From assembly GCF_013416525.1 (NCBI RefSeq), contig NZ_JACCEM010000001.1, forward strand, positions 1 through 64,000: 64,000 nt of DNA, in the 5' to 3' direction. The notes under the pieces were generated by a model that searched no databases, had not been told where the DNA came from, and was given only the letters and a program-made list of their open reading frames with translations. The stretch's first letter is position 1. Each line of letters begins with the position of its first letter. Positions 50,755 to 59,615 of the stretch are shown in pieces. Position numbers and translations under genes: made by a program. Source of the stretch: Parapusillimonas granuli (lineage in GTDB: Bacteria > Pseudomonadota > Gammaproteobacteria > Burkholderiales > Burkholderiaceae_B).

Positions 50755-51863
50755 ATCACGACAGCCCCCAAAGCGGGCATTCGATGCTGAACACGCCATC
50801 GCGCCTGTCCTTCCTAGATCGCTATCTCACCGTCTGGATTTTCGCCGCGATGGCGCTGGGTGTTGCATTGGGTACGTTCTTCGACGGTTTGCCCGATGCG
50901 CTCAATGCGCTCTCGATCGGCACGACCAACGTCCCGATCGCCATCGGCCTGATCCTGATGATGTACCCGCCGCTGGCCAAGGTGCGCTACGAGACGCTAC
51001 ACGAGGTCTTCGCCGACCGGCGCGTGCTGTTGCTGTCACTGGTGCAAAACTGGATCATCGGGCCGGTGCTGATGTTCGTGCTGGCGGTGATTTTCCTACG
51101 CGACCAGCCGGAATACATGACCGGCCTGATCCTGATTGGACTGGCACGCTGCATCGCTATGGTGCTTGTGTGGAACCAGTTGGCGCGTGGTGATAACCAG
51201 TATGTCGCGGGCCTGGTCGCCTTCAATTCGATCTTCCAGATCCTGTTCTTCTCGACCTATGCCTGGTTCTTCCTGTCGGTGCTGCCGCCTGTGTTCGGCC
51301 TGCAAGGCAGCGTCATTGACGTGGGCTTTTGGACGATCACCGAGGCGGTACTGATTTACCTGGGCATCCCGTTCCTGGCCGGCTACCTGACCCGGCGCTC
51401 GCTGATTCGACGCAAGGGCCAGGACTGGTACGAGCGTGCATTCCTGCCGCGGATCAGTCCCATCACGCTGGCGGCGCTACTGTTCACCATCGTGGCCATG
51501 TTTAGCCTCAAAGGTGCCGACGTGGTGCGCCTGCCGATGGACGCGCTAAAGATTGCCGTGCCGCTGACACTCTACTTCGTGATCCAGTTCCTCATCAGTT
51601 TCTTTATGGGCCGGCTGATCCAGGCCGACTACCCACGCACCACCGCCATCGCCTTCACTGCCGCAGGCAACAACTTCGAGCTGGCCATCGCCGTGGCTAT
51701 TGCGTCGTTCGGCCTGGCTTCGCCTGTCGCCTTCACCACGGTGATCGGGCCGCTGGTGGAAGTGCCGGTGCTCATCCTGCTGGTGCATGTCGCCTTGCGG
51801 TTGGGCCGCCGGTGGCGGCTCAAGGGCGCCAGCATGTATTCCGCCAACCCCACGAATCCCTGA
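50751..51863 (+). CDS. acr3: Acr3 arsenite efflux permease
   Basis: A 370-aa membrane protein with about ten predicted spans ([20 protein letters not shown] first). Family signatures include [20 protein letters not shown] (with the conserved Cys near 130) and [15 protein letters not shown] near the end. It expels As(III), alone or with ArsA. The ATGA overlap with arsA means coupled translation. Confidence 0.96.
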   Translation: MNHDSPQSGHSMLNTPSRLSFLDRYLTVWIFAAMALGVALGTFFDGLPDALNALSIGTTNVPIAIGLILMMYPPLAKVRYETLHEVFADRRVLLLSLVQNWIIGPVLMFVLAVIFLRDQPEYMTGLILIGLARCIAMVLVWNQLARGDNQYVAGLVAFNSIFQILFFSTYAWFFLSVLPPVFGLQGSVIDVGFWTITEAVLIYLGIPFLAGYLTRRSLIRRKGQDWYERAFLPRISPITLAALLFTIVAMFSLKGADVVRLPMDALKIAVPLTLYFVIQFLISFFMGRLIQADYPRTTAIAFTAAGNNFELAIAVAIASFGLASPVAFTTVIGPLVEVPVLILLVHVALRLGRRWRLKGASMYSANPTNP

Positions 51864-51877
51864 ACCGAGGCAATGGC

Positions 51878-52309
51878 ATGAGCCAGATCAACATCTATCA
51901 CAACCCCGACTGCGGTACGTCGCGCAACGTGCTGGGCTTGATTCGCAACAGCGGCGAAGAGCCGACCATCATCGAATACTTGAAAACACCGCCCGACCGC
52001 GAGACGCTGAAAACGCTGAAAACGCTGATCGCTGCGATGGGTGTGCCAGTGCGTGCGGTGCTGCGCGAGAAAGGCACACCTTATGCGGAATTGGGCCTGG
52101 ATGACTCCAAATGGAGCGACGAACATTTAATCGACTTCATGCTCCAGCACCCCATCCTCATCAACCGCCCCATCGTGGTCACGCCGCTGGGCACACTGCT
52201 GTGCAGACCTTCGGAAGCGGTGCTGGGCATCCTGCCCCAGCCGCAGCGCGGTGCATTCAGCAAGGAAGACGGCGAAGCCGTCGTGAATGCGGAAGGCCAC
52301 CGTGTCTGA
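51878..52309 (+). CDS. arsC: Glutaredoxin-dependent arsenate reductase
   Basis: A 143-aa protein of the plasmid R773 ArsC type. The catalytic Cys12 is in NPDCGTSRN, with the conserved arginines in [12 protein letters not shown] and [12 protein letters not shown]. It reduces arsenate using glutathione and glutaredoxin, so it complements the phosphatase-type enzyme at 48076. ATG 51878 was chosen by family N-terminus. It overlaps arsH. Confidence 0.95.
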   Translation: MSQINIYHNPDCGTSRNVLGLIRNSGEEPTIIEYLKTPPDRETLKTLKTLIAAMGVPVRAVLREKGTPYAELGLDDSKWSDEHLIDFMLQHPILINRPIVVTPLGTLLCRPSEAVLGILPQPQRGAFSKEDGEAVVNAEGHRV

Positions 52310-53024
52310 ATCCAGAATCGACCTACCCAATATCGACACCGCGCTGTTCCAGCAACCCGATGCCCAGCGGTTGATGGCACCTGAGCGTGCCACCCACGCG
52401 CCGCGCTTCCTGCTGCTTTACGGCTCGCTGCGCGAACGCTCGTTCAGCCGCCTGGCTGCCGAAGAAGCGGCACGCATCCTGAGCGCGCTCGGCGGTGAGA
52501 CACGGATGTTCAACCCCTCGGGCCTGCCGTTGGTGGATGACGCGCCTCACGATCACCCAAAGGTCAGGGAACTGCACGAACTGGTGCAATGGGCCGAAAG
52601 CATGGTGTGGAGTTCGCCCGAGCGCCACGGTGCCATGACCGGCTTGATGAAGACCCAAATCGACTGGATTCCTCTGTCGGTCGGCGCGATGCGCCCGACA
52701 CAGGGCAAGACGTTGGCGGTGATGCAGGTGTCGGGTGGATCGCAGTCCTTCAACGCCGTTAACCAGATGCGCGTGTTGGGCCGCTGGATGCGGATGCTGA
52801 CCGTCCCAAATCAGTCTTCGGTCGCCAAGGCATACCAGGAGTTCGATGAAGCGGGACGCATGAAGCCCTCGGCCTATTACGACCGCATCGTGGATGTGAT
52901 GGAAGAGCTGATGAAGTTCACGCTGCTCACGCGCGACGTGGCGCCATATCTGGTAGATCGCTACAGCGAACGCAAGGAAAGCGCCGAAGCCCTGAGCCGG
53001 CGCGTCAATCAAGCAGCGATCTGA
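52287..53024 (+). CDS. arsH: ArsH organoarsenical oxidase (flavoprotein)
   Basis: A 245-aa NADPH-dependent FMN protein. The flavodoxin-like start [58 protein letters not shown] and [20 protein letters not shown] are typical. ArsH oxidises trivalent organoarsenicals. The ATG at 52287 overlaps arsC; a GTG at 52302 could also be used. It is the last gene of the operon and converges with radC. Confidence 0.93.
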   Translation: MRKATVSESRIDLPNIDTALFQQPDAQRLMAPERATHAPRFLLLYGSLRERSFSRLAAEEAARILSALGGETRMFNPSGLPLVDDAPHDHPKVRELHELVQWAESMVWSSPERHGAMTGLMKTQIDWIPLSVGAMRPTQGKTLAVMQVSGGSQSFNAVNQMRVLGRWMRMLTVPNQSSVAKAYQEFDEAGRMKPSAYYDRIVDVMEELMKFTLLTRDVAPYLVDRYSERKESAEALSRRVNQAAI

Positions 53025-53044
53025 GAGCCGCCATCGCAGCAAAA

Positions 53045-53062
53045 AGGGGGCCGAAGCCCCCT
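53045..53062. terminator. Terminator between arsH and radC
   Basis: GGGGGC-CGAA-GCCCCC is a perfect stem with a run of A before it on the plus strand, giving a T-run on the minus strand. It ends radC and probably also arsH. Confidence 0.8.
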
Positions 53063-53065
53063 CGG

Positions 53066-53575
53066 TCAAATCAGACCGCGTTCGGCGAAGGATATGGTGC
53101 TGCCACCCGCCACGATGATGTGATCCAGCGTGCGGACATCCACCAGCGCCAGCGCCTCCCTGAGCCGCTGGGTCAGTACCTTGTCGGCGCCGCTCGGTTC
53201 GGGGTTGCCGCTCGGATGGTTGTGCGAAACGATGACCGCTGCCGCATTGAGCCGCAGCGCCTCCTTGACCAGCTCGCGTGGATACACCGATGCACTGTCG
53301 ATGGTGCCTCGGAAAAGCTCGCTGTATTCGATCAGGCGATGCTGCGTATCCAAGAACAGCACAGCGAAGACTTCATGCTCGAAACCAGCCAACTTGGCGC
53401 TCAGGTACTCCTTGACCGCCACCGGCGAACTGAACGACGCACCGCGCTGCATCTTGTACTCGATGGCCTGGCGTGCGGCCTCCAGAATTTGGTCGGCTGT
53501 CGCCAGCAGGTAGCGGCCCTGTGCATCGCGCACCATCAGCGAGGCATCGAACGAGGAAAAGGACAGTTGCGACAT
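53066..53575 (-). CDS. radC: RadC-like JAB-domain protein
   Basis: A 169-aa protein with the JAB metal-binding pattern: EVFAVLFLDTQHRLIEYSEL, then VSHNHPSGNPEPSGAD, with the HxH and downstream Asp ligands present. RadC-like genes next to the integrase are a hallmark of Tn4371-like ICEs. Biochemical function is unclear (a DNA repair role has been questioned). The length is usual for the mobile-element type, which lacks the N-terminal HhH part. Confidence 0.93.
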   Translation of the reverse strand: MSQLSFSSFDASLMVRDAQGRYLLATADQILEAARQAIEYKMQRGASFSSPVAVKEYLSAKLAGFEHEVFAVLFLDTQHRLIEYSELFRGTIDSASVYPRELVKEALRLNAAAVIVSHNHPSGNPEPSGADKVLTQRLREALALVDVRTLDHIIVAGGSTISFAERGLI

Positions 53576-53589
53576 AGTCGTGCTCCGGT

Positions 53590-53890
53590 TGCTCGGGCGG
53601 AATTGCCCGGAACCGTGGCCAGCACGGCGCAGCGCAAGCAGTCAGGGGTCGCAGACGGCCGCCAGGACGCAAGCGTGCATGGCACGCGCCGCCCTTGACG
53701 GCGAGAACGCCGTGATACGGTGAAGGTAACAGCAAGACCGCCCACACCCGCCCACTGCACACAGTCGGCTTTTGGGGCAAGCGGAGCACGCAGGCCCGAG
53801 AGGGCCGGAGGCGTCAGGGGTCAAAGCCGGATGGCCGCGATTCGGCACGAAGCGCGGGGCGCAGCCCGCGAACCCGACGGCGGCACGCCG
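53590..53890. repeat. Right ~300-bp direct repeat flanking the ars region
   Basis: Second copy of 46920-47215 in the same orientation. It is a little longer, with small insertions (for example the CGCAGGCCCGAGAGGGCCGGAG part). It contains no gene. It separates radC from the DUF1016 gene. Confidence 0.75.
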
Positions 53891-53915
53891 GGACGCCCGA
53901 CTGCTTGGGGCAGGA

Positions 53916-54980
53916 CTACTCGTTGTCGGTCTTGCGCTGCTCGATCTGCAACTGCGCCCGCTGCGTTGCCTGTTGCAGCCGCTCCACCAGCACGCCCCTC
54001 GGCGGCAAGGCGGTCAGGTACTCGGCGACGTGGATGCCCGACTTGTCCAGCTCCAGCAATTCGATCTGCTCGCGCTTCTTGCCGGTGCAAAGGATGATCC
54101 CGAGCGGCGAGGCTTCCTCCGGCTCCCGTTCGTGCTTGTCGAGCCACCGAAGGTAAAGCTCCATCTGCCCTTTGTAGGCCGCCTTGAAGTCACCTACCTT
54201 CAACTCCACCGCCACCAGCCGCCGCAGCTTGCGGTTGTAAAACAGCAGGTCAAGGTGGAAATCATCGTCGTCAATCGGGATGCGCTTCTGTCGGGCCACG
54301 AAGCTGAAACCCGCGCCCAGCTCCAGCAGGAAGGATTCCATTTCGCGGATGATCGCCGCCTCCAAGTCGCCTTCCTGCCATGTGTCCCGCAGTCCCAGGA
54401 AGTCGAGGATGTATGGGTCGCGCATGACCAGGGCGGGCGACATGCGCTGCGCATCGCGCATCGTCGCCAGCTCCTGCGCGATCGTCTCGCCCGGCTTTTG
54501 GGACAGTACCGTGCGCTCGTACAGCATCGAGTCGATGCGCTCGCGCAGCGTGCGCACGCTCCAGCGCTCGGCGCTCGCCATCTGCGCGTAGTAGTCCCGC
54601 TGGAGCGGGTCTTTCAGCGGGATCAGGGCAATGAAGTGCGTCCAGCTCAATTCTCGTATCAGTGATACGAGAATCTGCTCGTCGGGGAAGGTGGTGGCGA
54701 ACTGCACCATGCGGCGCAGGTTTTGCTCGGCAAAGCTGCTGCCGTACTCCTTCACCAACTGCGCCGCCAGGGTAGGCAAGACTTCCTTGCCATAAGCGCC
54801 CCGGCGCCCGTCCAAGACCTGCGTGTGGATGCGCTGGCCGATGCGCCAGTAGAGCATCGTCAGCTCGCTATTCACCGTCGAGGCGGCGTGCTTACGCGCC
54901 GCCTCGATCAGTGCCCGAATGTCGCCCAGCAGCGCCGACGGCGCTGCGGGCGATGCCACAGATGACCGGCGCCTGGTCAT
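53916..54980 (-). CDS. DUF1016 (YhcG-like) PDDEXK nuclease-family protein
   Basis: A 354-aa protein. The N-terminal DUF1016_N domain (about 1-165) includes YGKEVLPTLAAQLVKEYGSS and YYAQMASAERWSVRTLRERI. The C-terminal nuclease-like domain includes DFHLDLLFYNRKLRRLVAVE, then LKVGDFKAAYKGQMELYL (the D-ExK-type catalytic residues). YhcG-type proteins are common on mobile elements; suggested roles are in DNA processing, defence or restriction avoidance. It overlaps int by 4 bases, so it is co-expressed with the integrase. Confidence 0.9.
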   Translation of the reverse strand: MTRRRSSVASPAAPSALLGDIRALIEAARKHAASTVNSELTMLYWRIGQRIHTQVLDGRRGAYGKEVLPTLAAQLVKEYGSSFAEQNLRRMVQFATTFPDEQILVSLIRELSWTHFIALIPLKDPLQRDYYAQMASAERWSVRTLRERIDSMLYERTVLSQKPGETIAQELATMRDAQRMSPALVMRDPYILDFLGLRDTWQEGDLEAAIIREMESFLLELGAGFSFVARQKRIPIDDDDFHLDLLFYNRKLRRLVAVELKVGDFKAAYKGQMELYLRWLDKHEREPEEASPLGIILCTGKKREQIELLELDKSGIHVAEYLTALPPRGVLVERLQQATQRAQLQIEQRKTDNE

Positions 54981-56179
54981 GCTGTCGCCTCCGCAGGAGG
55001 CTGCTTGGCGCCGGTAATCGCCTTGCGCCGGTTCGCCACCAGTTCGGCCGCCTCGCGCACTGGATCGTCCTCGGTGTGGACATAGCGCATGAACATCACG
55101 ACGGTCTTGTGCGCCGTCAGCGCCATGCCGACCTTGACCGGGATACCTGAATTGGCAATGTCGGTCGCAGAGCGATGGCGGATGCCATGCGTCCCCACGT
55201 GCGTCGCACCCGCCGCCTTGAGCACGCGGCACCAGCCGCCGTAATATTCGCCTGTGGTCAGGTGCTGCGCCGGATGGCGTGGCGACGGCAGCACATAGGG
55301 ATTGCCTTCCTGTCTCGGTGCCGTCGAAAGCAGCCGGTAGGCTTCCTCGCTCATGGGCTTGGACATGCCGCCGGTCTTGCTGTCGGGCCAGACGACGCGC
55401 CGATTCTCCAGATCGACCCATTCCCATTCGAGCGTGACGATTTCGGAGCGGCGGGCGGCGAACTCGAATTGCAGGCGAATCGCCAGAGGGATGACGTAGT
55501 TCTCAAGCCCTTCGACCTCGATCTTGTCGAGCTGCCGGAACAGCTTGCCCATGTCGTCGTCGCTGATGAGATGGGTGGACTTGCCGGCAGGGAACATCGG
55601 GACATGGCGGCAAGGATTGGTGCCGTCTGGCCGATAGCCCCACACCTCCGCCATGTTGAACATCTTGCGCAGGATGCTGAACGCCTTGTTCGCCTCGGTC
55701 TGCTTGTATGAAAGTTTCTCCATCAGCCCGGCAACGTCCGGCCGCTTCACGTCGTGAACCTTCTTGCGGCCCAGCAGCGGGATGATGCAGCGGTCGATGA
55801 CGCCTTGATAGCCGACTCGGGTGCTGGGCTTGTTGCGCTTCTTGGAGTAGTCCTCCATGAACTTCTTGCACAATTCCTCAACGGTGGGTGCCTGGCGTGC
55901 CTCGGCCTTGTCCGCTGCCGGATCGCCGCCCCGGCGCACCTGGGCCAGCCATTCCTGCGCCAGCGAGCGGGCCTGTTCAACGGTCAGCTCGCCGAACAGG
56001 CCCAGGGCCGGCTTGCGTCGCTCGCCGGCGTTCGTTCGGTACTGGAGCATGAACACCTTGCGACCGACCGGCGTAATCTTGCACAGGAAGCCGGGAACAA
56101 GGGTGTCGCGCAGCTCGATGGCTTGCGCTTGGGGTTGTGCCGCATCTACTGCGGACTTGGTGAGCTTGATCTTAGCCAT
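54977..56179 (-). CDS. int: ICE integrase (tyrosine recombinase)
   Basis: A 400-aa integrase. The DUF4102 arm-binding domain is at 1-95 (LRDTLVPGFLCKITPVGRKV) and the core-binding domain at about 100-200. The catalytic residues are R243/R244 (AARRSEIVTLEW), H331-x-x-R334 (HGIRHRSATDI), H357 and Y366. ATG 56179 follows GAGGAG at good spacing. It acts on the AATAAAAAAT core sites at 12387 and 56354. It lies about 175 bp from the right end, as expected. Confidence 0.95.
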   Translation of the reverse strand: MAKIKLTKSAVDAAQPQAQAIELRDTLVPGFLCKITPVGRKVFMLQYRTNAGERRKPALGLFGELTVEQARSLAQEWLAQVRRGGDPAADKAEARQAPTVEELCKKFMEDYSKKRNKPSTRVGYQGVIDRCIIPLLGRKKVHDVKRPDVAGLMEKLSYKQTEANKAFSILRKMFNMAEVWGYRPDGTNPCRHVPMFPAGKSTHLISDDDMGKLFRQLDKIEVEGLENYVIPLAIRLQFEFAARRSEIVTLEWEWVDLENRRVVWPDSKTGGMSKPMSEEAYRLLSTAPRQEGNPYVLPSPRHPAQHLTTGEYYGGWCRVLKAAGATHVGTHGIRHRSATDIANSGIPVKVGMALTAHKTVVMFMRYVHTEDDPVREAAELVANRRKAITGAKQPPAEATA

Positions 56180-56353
56180 GATGACTCCTCGGAAAGACCC
56201 GATTCCCAGGAGCCTCGTAGGAGCCAGTAGAAGGGAAGCCGGGTCAAGTTTCAGAAAGCACCGGCATATGTTGAACTCGCCTAAGCCCTTGATAAACCTG
56301 CTGTATATGGCTGCGGCGTAGTCCAGCAAAGTGCGGTACTGGAGTCATCCTGA

Positions 56354-56363
56354 AATAAAAAAT
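56354..56363. other. ICE attachment-site core, right
   Basis: AATAAAAAAT, identical to 12387-12396 and in direct orientation. To its right the IS66 tnpC resumes (encoding VGRKNF on the minus strand). The 174 bases between int and this site contain no gene. Confidence 0.85.
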
Positions 56364-57774
56364 TCTTGCGACCCACACTGATCGCCCTGAGAGCGCGCTC
56401 GGCGACATTATTGTCTGCCTCGATGCGGCCATCGTCGAGCAAGCGCGTCAGGGCCTACCACTGGTTCAAGGCATAGTTGATCGCATCCGCGGTGACGGAT
56501 TTCTTCGCAACGGTGGCCAACTGCTCTTTCAGCCAGGCATGCAGTGCGTGGACGATGGGTGCGGATTGCACTTGGCGAACCGCACGTCTTTCATCGGGCG
56601 GTTTTCCGCGGATCTCGCCTTCGATACGATAGAGTTCGGCAATGGTCTCAAGCGCGTGCGTCGTGATCGCCGAGGGGCGCTTCTCGTGGATATCGTAAAA
56701 ATGCCGACGGGCGTGCGCCCAGCAGCCGGCTTCGAGCACCCGGCCAGTTTCGTAGACCGCGTTGTAGCCTGCGAACGCGTCGGCTTGCAGAATGCCGCTG
56801 TAGTCCTTCAGATGCGTCTGGGGATGGATGCCCTTGCGATCGGGCGAGTAGCGATACCAGGCTGCCGGCGGCAGGACGCCACCATGGGGGCGGTCATCGC
56901 GCACATAGGTCCACAGGCGCGCCTGGCGCGTCTTGCCGGTCCCCGGCGAGAGGACCGCGATGGGGGTATCGTCGGTGTGGATCTTCTGGGCGGCGAACAC
57001 GTGCCGCCTCAAGGCATCGGTGAGCGGGCGTAGCAGTTCGTGCATGGCGCCGATCCAGTCGCCCAGGGTGCTTTCGCTGATCGGCACGCCTTCGCGGGCA
57101 TAGGCTTGGGCTTGCCGGTACAGAGGCGCGTGATCCAGATATTTGGCTGTTGCGATGTGTGCCAGGAGCGCCGGGCCGGCGTAGCTGCGCGCAATCGGGC
57201 GGCTGCCCGCCGGCGCCTGCATGATGCGATCGCAACAGGCGCAGGCCAGACGTGGGCGTACGTGGCGCACGACATGGAAGCGCACCCGCACCAGATCCAG
57301 CACTTCGCTGACATCTTCACTCAGTCGCTTCCAGGTGCCGCCACAGTCGGGGCATTGAGTATCGGCGGGCAAGTGCTCTTTGGTTGCGCGCGGCAGGTGA
57401 TCCGGCAGAGGCTGGCGAGGCGGCCTGGGGCTGGGTTTCGCTGCGGGCTGAGCTTCCCGCTTTTCCTCGCGCTCGCCCTCACTGATGTAGGCCTCTTCCA
57501 GTTCGAGTTCCAACTGCTCGATCTGGCGCAGCAGCTTCTCAGACTTGCGACCAAACAGCATGCGCTTGAGCTTTTCCAGCAGGAGCGTCAGCCGTTCGAT
57601 TTCCAGCTTGTCGCCGTGCTTTTCCTGGCGCAGCGCATCACGCTCGGCGCGGGTGGCCTCCAGTTCTTCCAGCAGCGTCTGAAGCAGGGCCGTTTGGCCG
57701 CCCGTCGACGCAATTGCAGCGCGCAATGTGTCGAGTTTGGTGGGGCGGGAAACAGGGTTTTGCATGCCCGGCAT
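56364..57774 (-). pseudogene. tnpC: IS66 TnpC transposase, broken by an amber codon and the ICE
   Basis: The IS66 DDE transposase. A coiled-coil N-terminus (about 40-100) is followed by a CPDCGG zinc-finger region near 140, HTDDTPI (first Asp) and LQADAFAGYN (second Asp). A TAG at 56455-56457 stops it after YALNQW. Beyond it the frame continues ALTRLLDDGRIEADNNVAER, with the catalytic Glu, until the ICE boundary. The C-terminus is at 12215-12386. Two independent lesions make it inactive. Confidence 0.92.
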
Positions 57775-57857
57775 TTTACCAAGTACAGGGCGGTCCCGGG
57801 CTGGACTGATCTTCGTAAACTCAACGTTTATGCGGGTTCACGCGCGATTTTGTACTG

Positions 57858-58202
57858 CTAGACCTGCGTGGGGCGATGGGTGCGTTTAGGGCGGCGCCAA
57901 TCAATGCCCTCCAGCAGCATCGACAGCTGCGCGGAGGTCAAATGCACAGCGCCCGACGCTGCCACTGGCCAGACAAATCGGCCCTCTTCCAGCCGTTTTG
58001 TAAACAGACACATGCCATCGCCACTCCACCACAGCACCTTGATCCGGTCACCACGCCGGCCACGGAAGGCGAACACGTGACCGCTGAAGGGATCCTCCTG
58101 CAATTTGTCCTGCACGATAGCTGCGAGGCCATCGAATCCCCGGCGCATATCCGTGACCCCGGCAGCCAGCCACACCCGAGTGCCCGTAGGCAGCCCGATC
58201 AC
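57858..58202 (-). CDS. tnpB: IS66 TnpB (Orf2)
   Basis: A 114-aa protein with the TnpB signature: TRVWLAAGVTDMRRGFDGLA, then FSGHVFAFRGRRGDRIKVLW and CLFTKRLEEGRFVWP. It is required for IS66 transposition; its exact role is unclear. It overlaps tnpA by 4 bases. Length is normal and it is apparently intact. Confidence 0.95.
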   Translation of the reverse strand: MIGLPTGTRVWLAAGVTDMRRGFDGLAAIVQDKLQEDPFSGHVFAFRGRRGDRIKVLWWSGDGMCLFTKRLEEGRFVWPVAASGAVHLTSAQLSMLLEGIDWRRPKRTHRPTQV

Positions 58203-58624
58203 CGCAGTGCCTCAATGAGCAATCCGAGCGTTTCGGGCTCGACCTCTTCCAGGTGGATTTGGCCCTTTGGGAGGATGACCCTCAGTCGACCCAGCCGCTT
58301 CGTTACAACGGGCATATCCAGGCACTTCGGTGTTGCGGCGGTCGCTATCGCGACACAAGGCTCGGCATCCGTATCGACCAGCGCCACCGGCAACCGTGTC
58401 GGCACGGATGGCGTGGCTGCGATCACCGCACCATACTCACCACGGAAATATTCATTCCGCCAACGGCACAGCTGGTTAGGGTGCAGATCGTAGGCCCGCG
58501 CCACTTCGGCAACCGTTGCAGCCTGCTCCAGCAGGATCTCGACGACTTCGCGCTTGAAATGACGGTTGAAGCGTCGGCGAGGATGATTCCGGTAACTGAT
58601 TTCGGGTGATGACATAGGTTCCAA
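58199..58624 (-). CDS. tnpA: IS66 TnpA (Orf1)
   Basis: A 141-aa helix-turn-helix protein (NRHFKREVVEILLEQAATVA, then EVARAYDLHPNQLCRWRNEY), the IS66/IS3-type Orf1 DNA-binding subunit. The start could be at 58624 or at the methionine three codons later. It is the first gene of the IS66 set, with the inverted repeat 45 bases upstream. Confidence 0.92.
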   Translation of the reverse strand: MEPMSSPEISYRNHPRRRFNRHFKREVVEILLEQAATVAEVARAYDLHPNQLCRWRNEYFRGEYGAVIAATPSVPTRLPVALVDTDAEPCVAIATAATPKCLDMPVVTKRLGRLRVILPKGQIHLEEVEPETLGLLIEALR

Positions 58625-58697
58625 CGTATTTTTGATTGGAACCTATTTTCGCTATCTGGCGCTCATGCCTTCAAGACGGTGCAGACCGGGCTGTTAC

Positions 58698-58983
58698 TGT
58701 CTACCTGCTGGGATGGAAAGGCTAGTTCCGACTGGCGCAAACGCCTGGGGTCTGGCGCACGCTGGACGAATGGCTGGGTCATCGGTTGCGGGCGATCCAA
58801 CTCAAGCAATGGAAGCGCGGCAAGACCATGTTCCGGGAGTTGCGCGCACTGGGAGCGAGTGTCGCGGTGGCTCGTCGCGTGGCGGCCAATAGCCGTCGGT
58901 GGTGGCGCAACAGCAGCAAGCTCTTGAACAGCATCCTGGACCTGGCTTGGTTCGATGCCCTGGGTTTACCTCGGATCTCTTGA
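58698..58983 (+). pseudogene. C-terminal remnant of a group II intron reverse transcriptase/maturase
   Basis: The frame YLLGWKG-stop-FRLAQTPGVWRTL, then LRAIQLKQWKRGKTMFRELR, SVAVARRVAANSRRWWRNSS and LAWFDALGLPRIS is the conserved end of group II intron-encoded proteins (maturase and following region). It begins abruptly at the IS66 inverted repeat (58697), has an amber codon at 58723-58725, and the reverse transcriptase domain is missing. IS66 C therefore inserted in the intron gene and the other part was lost. Confidence 0.88.
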
Positions 58984-59060
58984 CCTCAACTTCTCGAACC
59001 GCCCGGTGCGGATCCGCATGCCGGGTGGTGTGGCTGCGGTTATGCGAAGCTCCACATAAC
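58984..59060 (+). ncRNA. 3' end of the group II intron (domains V/VI)
   Basis: Shortly after the maturase stop, CGAACCGCCCGGTGCGGAT, CCGCATGCCGGGTGGTG (58995-59030) resembles the domain V hairpin of bacterial group II introns. TGCGGTTATG (59035-59044) and CATAACCGCA (59055-59064) form a perfect stem that may be domain VI or overlap the splice site. The exact 3' border is between about 59045 and 59061, where IS66 coding sequence resumes. Confidence 0.65.
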
Positions 59061-59313
59061 CGCAAAAACTGGTTGTTCGCCGGGTCGCTACGCGCCGGTA
59101 AGCGGGCTGCTGCAGTTATGACGCTCGTGCAATCAGCCCGCCTAAACGGCCATGATCCGTATGCCTATCTGAAAGACGTGCTCACCCGCTTGCCCACGCA
59201 ACCGGCCAGTCGGATCGGCGAATTGTTGCCGCATAACTGGGCGCCACAAACTACCGATTAAAGACAACGGCCGCTAATGCGGCCGTGTCAATGTGGGATA
59301 TCCGTACGCTTAC
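59061..59313 (+). mobile_element. IS66 remnant B: tnpC 3' end and terminal repeat
   Basis: From 59061 the frame encodes RKNWLFAGSLRAGKRAAAVM to HNWAPQTTD (stop 59259-59261), the end of an IS66 TnpC. It is followed by TCAATGTGGGATATCC...CGCTTAC (to 59313), which matches the end of remnant A at 12003 in inverted orientation. The group II intron had inserted in this tnpC just before the RKN codons. Confidence 0.85.
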
Positions 59314-59387
59314 AAATAATGGACACATATGCCCTATCGGGCCTGGTTTGCCTTCGATGTGAGTTTACCGGACGCATACTTTCGGAG

Positions 59388-59419
59388 CCTGAACTGCCCA
59401 CTTTAGTGGGCAGTTCAGG
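59388..59419. terminator. 15-bp perfect stem-loop downstream of the RTX gene
   Basis: CCTGAACTGCCCACT-TT-AGTGGGCAGTTCAGG. It has no T-run, so it may be an mRNA-protecting or rho-assisting hairpin. A second hairpin, GAATTACGG...CCGTAATTC (59561-59589), lies nearer to the RTX stop codon at 59616. The rest of 59314-59615 contains no gene and no copy of the 95-bp cassette element. Confidence 0.5.
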
Positions 59420-59615
59420 ATGATGCTCTAGAAACCCTTACTTGGCCACCGAAGTGCCCGGACGACGGGAGGTTGCGGTGGCCTGCTGTCATGTAAGGTT
59501 TTCTATACGAATAGACACTTAACGCCCACCATGAGTGGATGTTAAGTATCGGCAAGGCCAGAATTACGGACTTTCTGGTACCGTAATTCCAAGCCAAGCT
59601 TCTTTAACTTGCAAA

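Larger units (their letters stand above)
12387..56363. mobile_element. Tn4371-family integrative and conjugative element (~44 kb)
   Basis: The boundaries come from the 10-bp repeat AATAAAAAAT at both ends and from the split IS66 tnpC, which becomes continuous when everything between is removed. One end carries the tyrosine recombinase and radC, the other the trb mating-pair operon. Between them lie parB, DUF736, DUF2958, repA, parA, traF and the relaxase, in the order expected for Tn4371-like ICEs. From memory, that family uses a T-rich 8-bp core close to TTTTTYAT, which fits. Accessory genes (efflux pump, arsenic operon) sit in positions where this family usually carries cargo. All core genes look intact, so it may be mobile. 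Confidence 0.93.
56364..58697 (-). mobile_element. IS66 element C, main part (tnpA, tnpB, 5' part of tnpC)
   Basis: A standard IS66 organisation, with three genes on the minus strand. The inverted repeat ending at 58697 (58669-58697, reverse complement GTAACAGCCCGGTC...) matches 12162-12190. Without the ICE the element would be about 2.56 kb, the usual IS66 size. The 8 bases outside the two ends differ, so no simple target duplication remains; one flank has been rearranged. Confidence 0.9.

Noticed and set aside
12003-59313. A composite transposon bounded by the inverted IS66 remnants A and B
   Set aside because: Both remnants are truncated tnpC ends without a complete transposase, and no matching target duplications flank them.
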